Notes under the pieces: generated by a model | Databases searched by the model: none | The model's input: only the letters and a program-made list of their open reading frames with translations | Told to the model about the DNA's origin: nothing | Translations under genes and position numbers: made by a program | NCBI RefSeq assembly: GCF_000317555.1 | Contig: NC_019745.1 | Location: 1,550,001-1,614,000, forward strand | DNA: 64,000 nucleotides | Source: Gloeocapsa sp. PCC 7428 | GTDB taxonomy: Bacteria; Cyanobacteriota; Cyanobacteriia; Cyanobacteriales; Chroococcidiopsidaceae | Reading direction: 5' to 3' | Shown here: positions 64,000-64,000 of the stretch, in pieces | Numbering within the stretch: the stretch's first letter is position 1 | Layout: every line of letters starts with the position of its first letter

Positions 64000-64000
64000 T

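Overview
The window is a chromosomal segment of a cyanobacterium. GCGATCGC (HIP1) palindromes are scattered through most genes. The gene set includes a light-dependent protochlorophyllide reductase, a pix-type phototaxis operon, a DUF1824 protein, a lumen-type pentapeptide protein and WD40 STAND NTPases of the cyanobacterial type. GC content is moderate to low and the intergenic regions are AT-rich. A unicellular or colonial, sheath-forming lineage (Chroococcidiopsis/Gloeocapsopsis-like) would fit, but the genus is a guess.

Layout. (1) 1-2985, minus strand: an FHA protein cut by the window edge, a zinc-ribbon/pseudokinase-like/PP2C phosphatase, and an RluE-type pseudouridine synthase. (2) 3102-10098: sugar-coat genes (sulfotransferase, two methyltransferases, two paralogous GT4 glycosyltransferases, a GT61 glycosyltransferase), AT-rich and mostly on the minus strand. 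(3) 10419-14239: a MITE-like repeat, a terminator and a 1182-residue STAND NTPase with 14 WD40 repeats. (4) 14691-16509: a small unknown protein and 1.4 kb without a recognised gene. (5) 16510-31944, plus strand: an exopolysaccharide assembly run with PssD/PssE (Alg14/Alg13-like), a STAS-phosphoglycosyl transferase fusion, three GT2 enzymes, a sulfotransferase, a GH5 glycosidase, an ABC exporter, an AlkP-type phosphodiesterase, a Wzz-like protein, a Wzy-like polymerase and a methyltransferase, closed by a terminator. (6) 32043-38221, minus strand: a third sulfotransferase, two GT4 enzymes and a hexapeptide acyltransferase fused to a GAF domain. (7) 38678-41979: pentapeptide protein, DUF1824 protein, oligopeptidase A. 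(8) 42254-58387, minus strand: a chemotaxis-type operon in the order pixG, pixH, pixI, three methyl-accepting proteins, a hybrid CheA (pixL), a second CheW and a GAF-PAS protein. (9) 59073-63637: universal stress protein, por, a gamma-glutamylcyclotransferase-like protein and a GH13 amylase-family enzyme; a further short minus-strand reading frame lies at the right edge.

How it works together. Regions 2, 5 and 6 look like one large locus for a sulfated, probably methylated and acetylated, extracellular polysaccharide. The phosphoglycosyl transferase primes the lipid carrier, the GTs extend the unit, PAPS-dependent sulfotransferases decorate it, the ABC exporter may flip it, and the Wzy/Wzz-like pair may polymerise it. 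No Wza, Wzc kinase or Wzx is visible here. Several enzymes carry sensory domains (STAS, GAF), and a large STAND protein lies inside the locus. Region 8 is a phototaxis signalling system: each of its three receptors has one GAF domain with both cysteines expected of a DXCF cyanobacteriochrome, 28 residues apart. A polysaccharide secretion locus near a light-directed motility operon is biologically coherent, although a direct functional link is inference.

All assignments come from reading translated sequence and recalled family knowledge; no database search was run.
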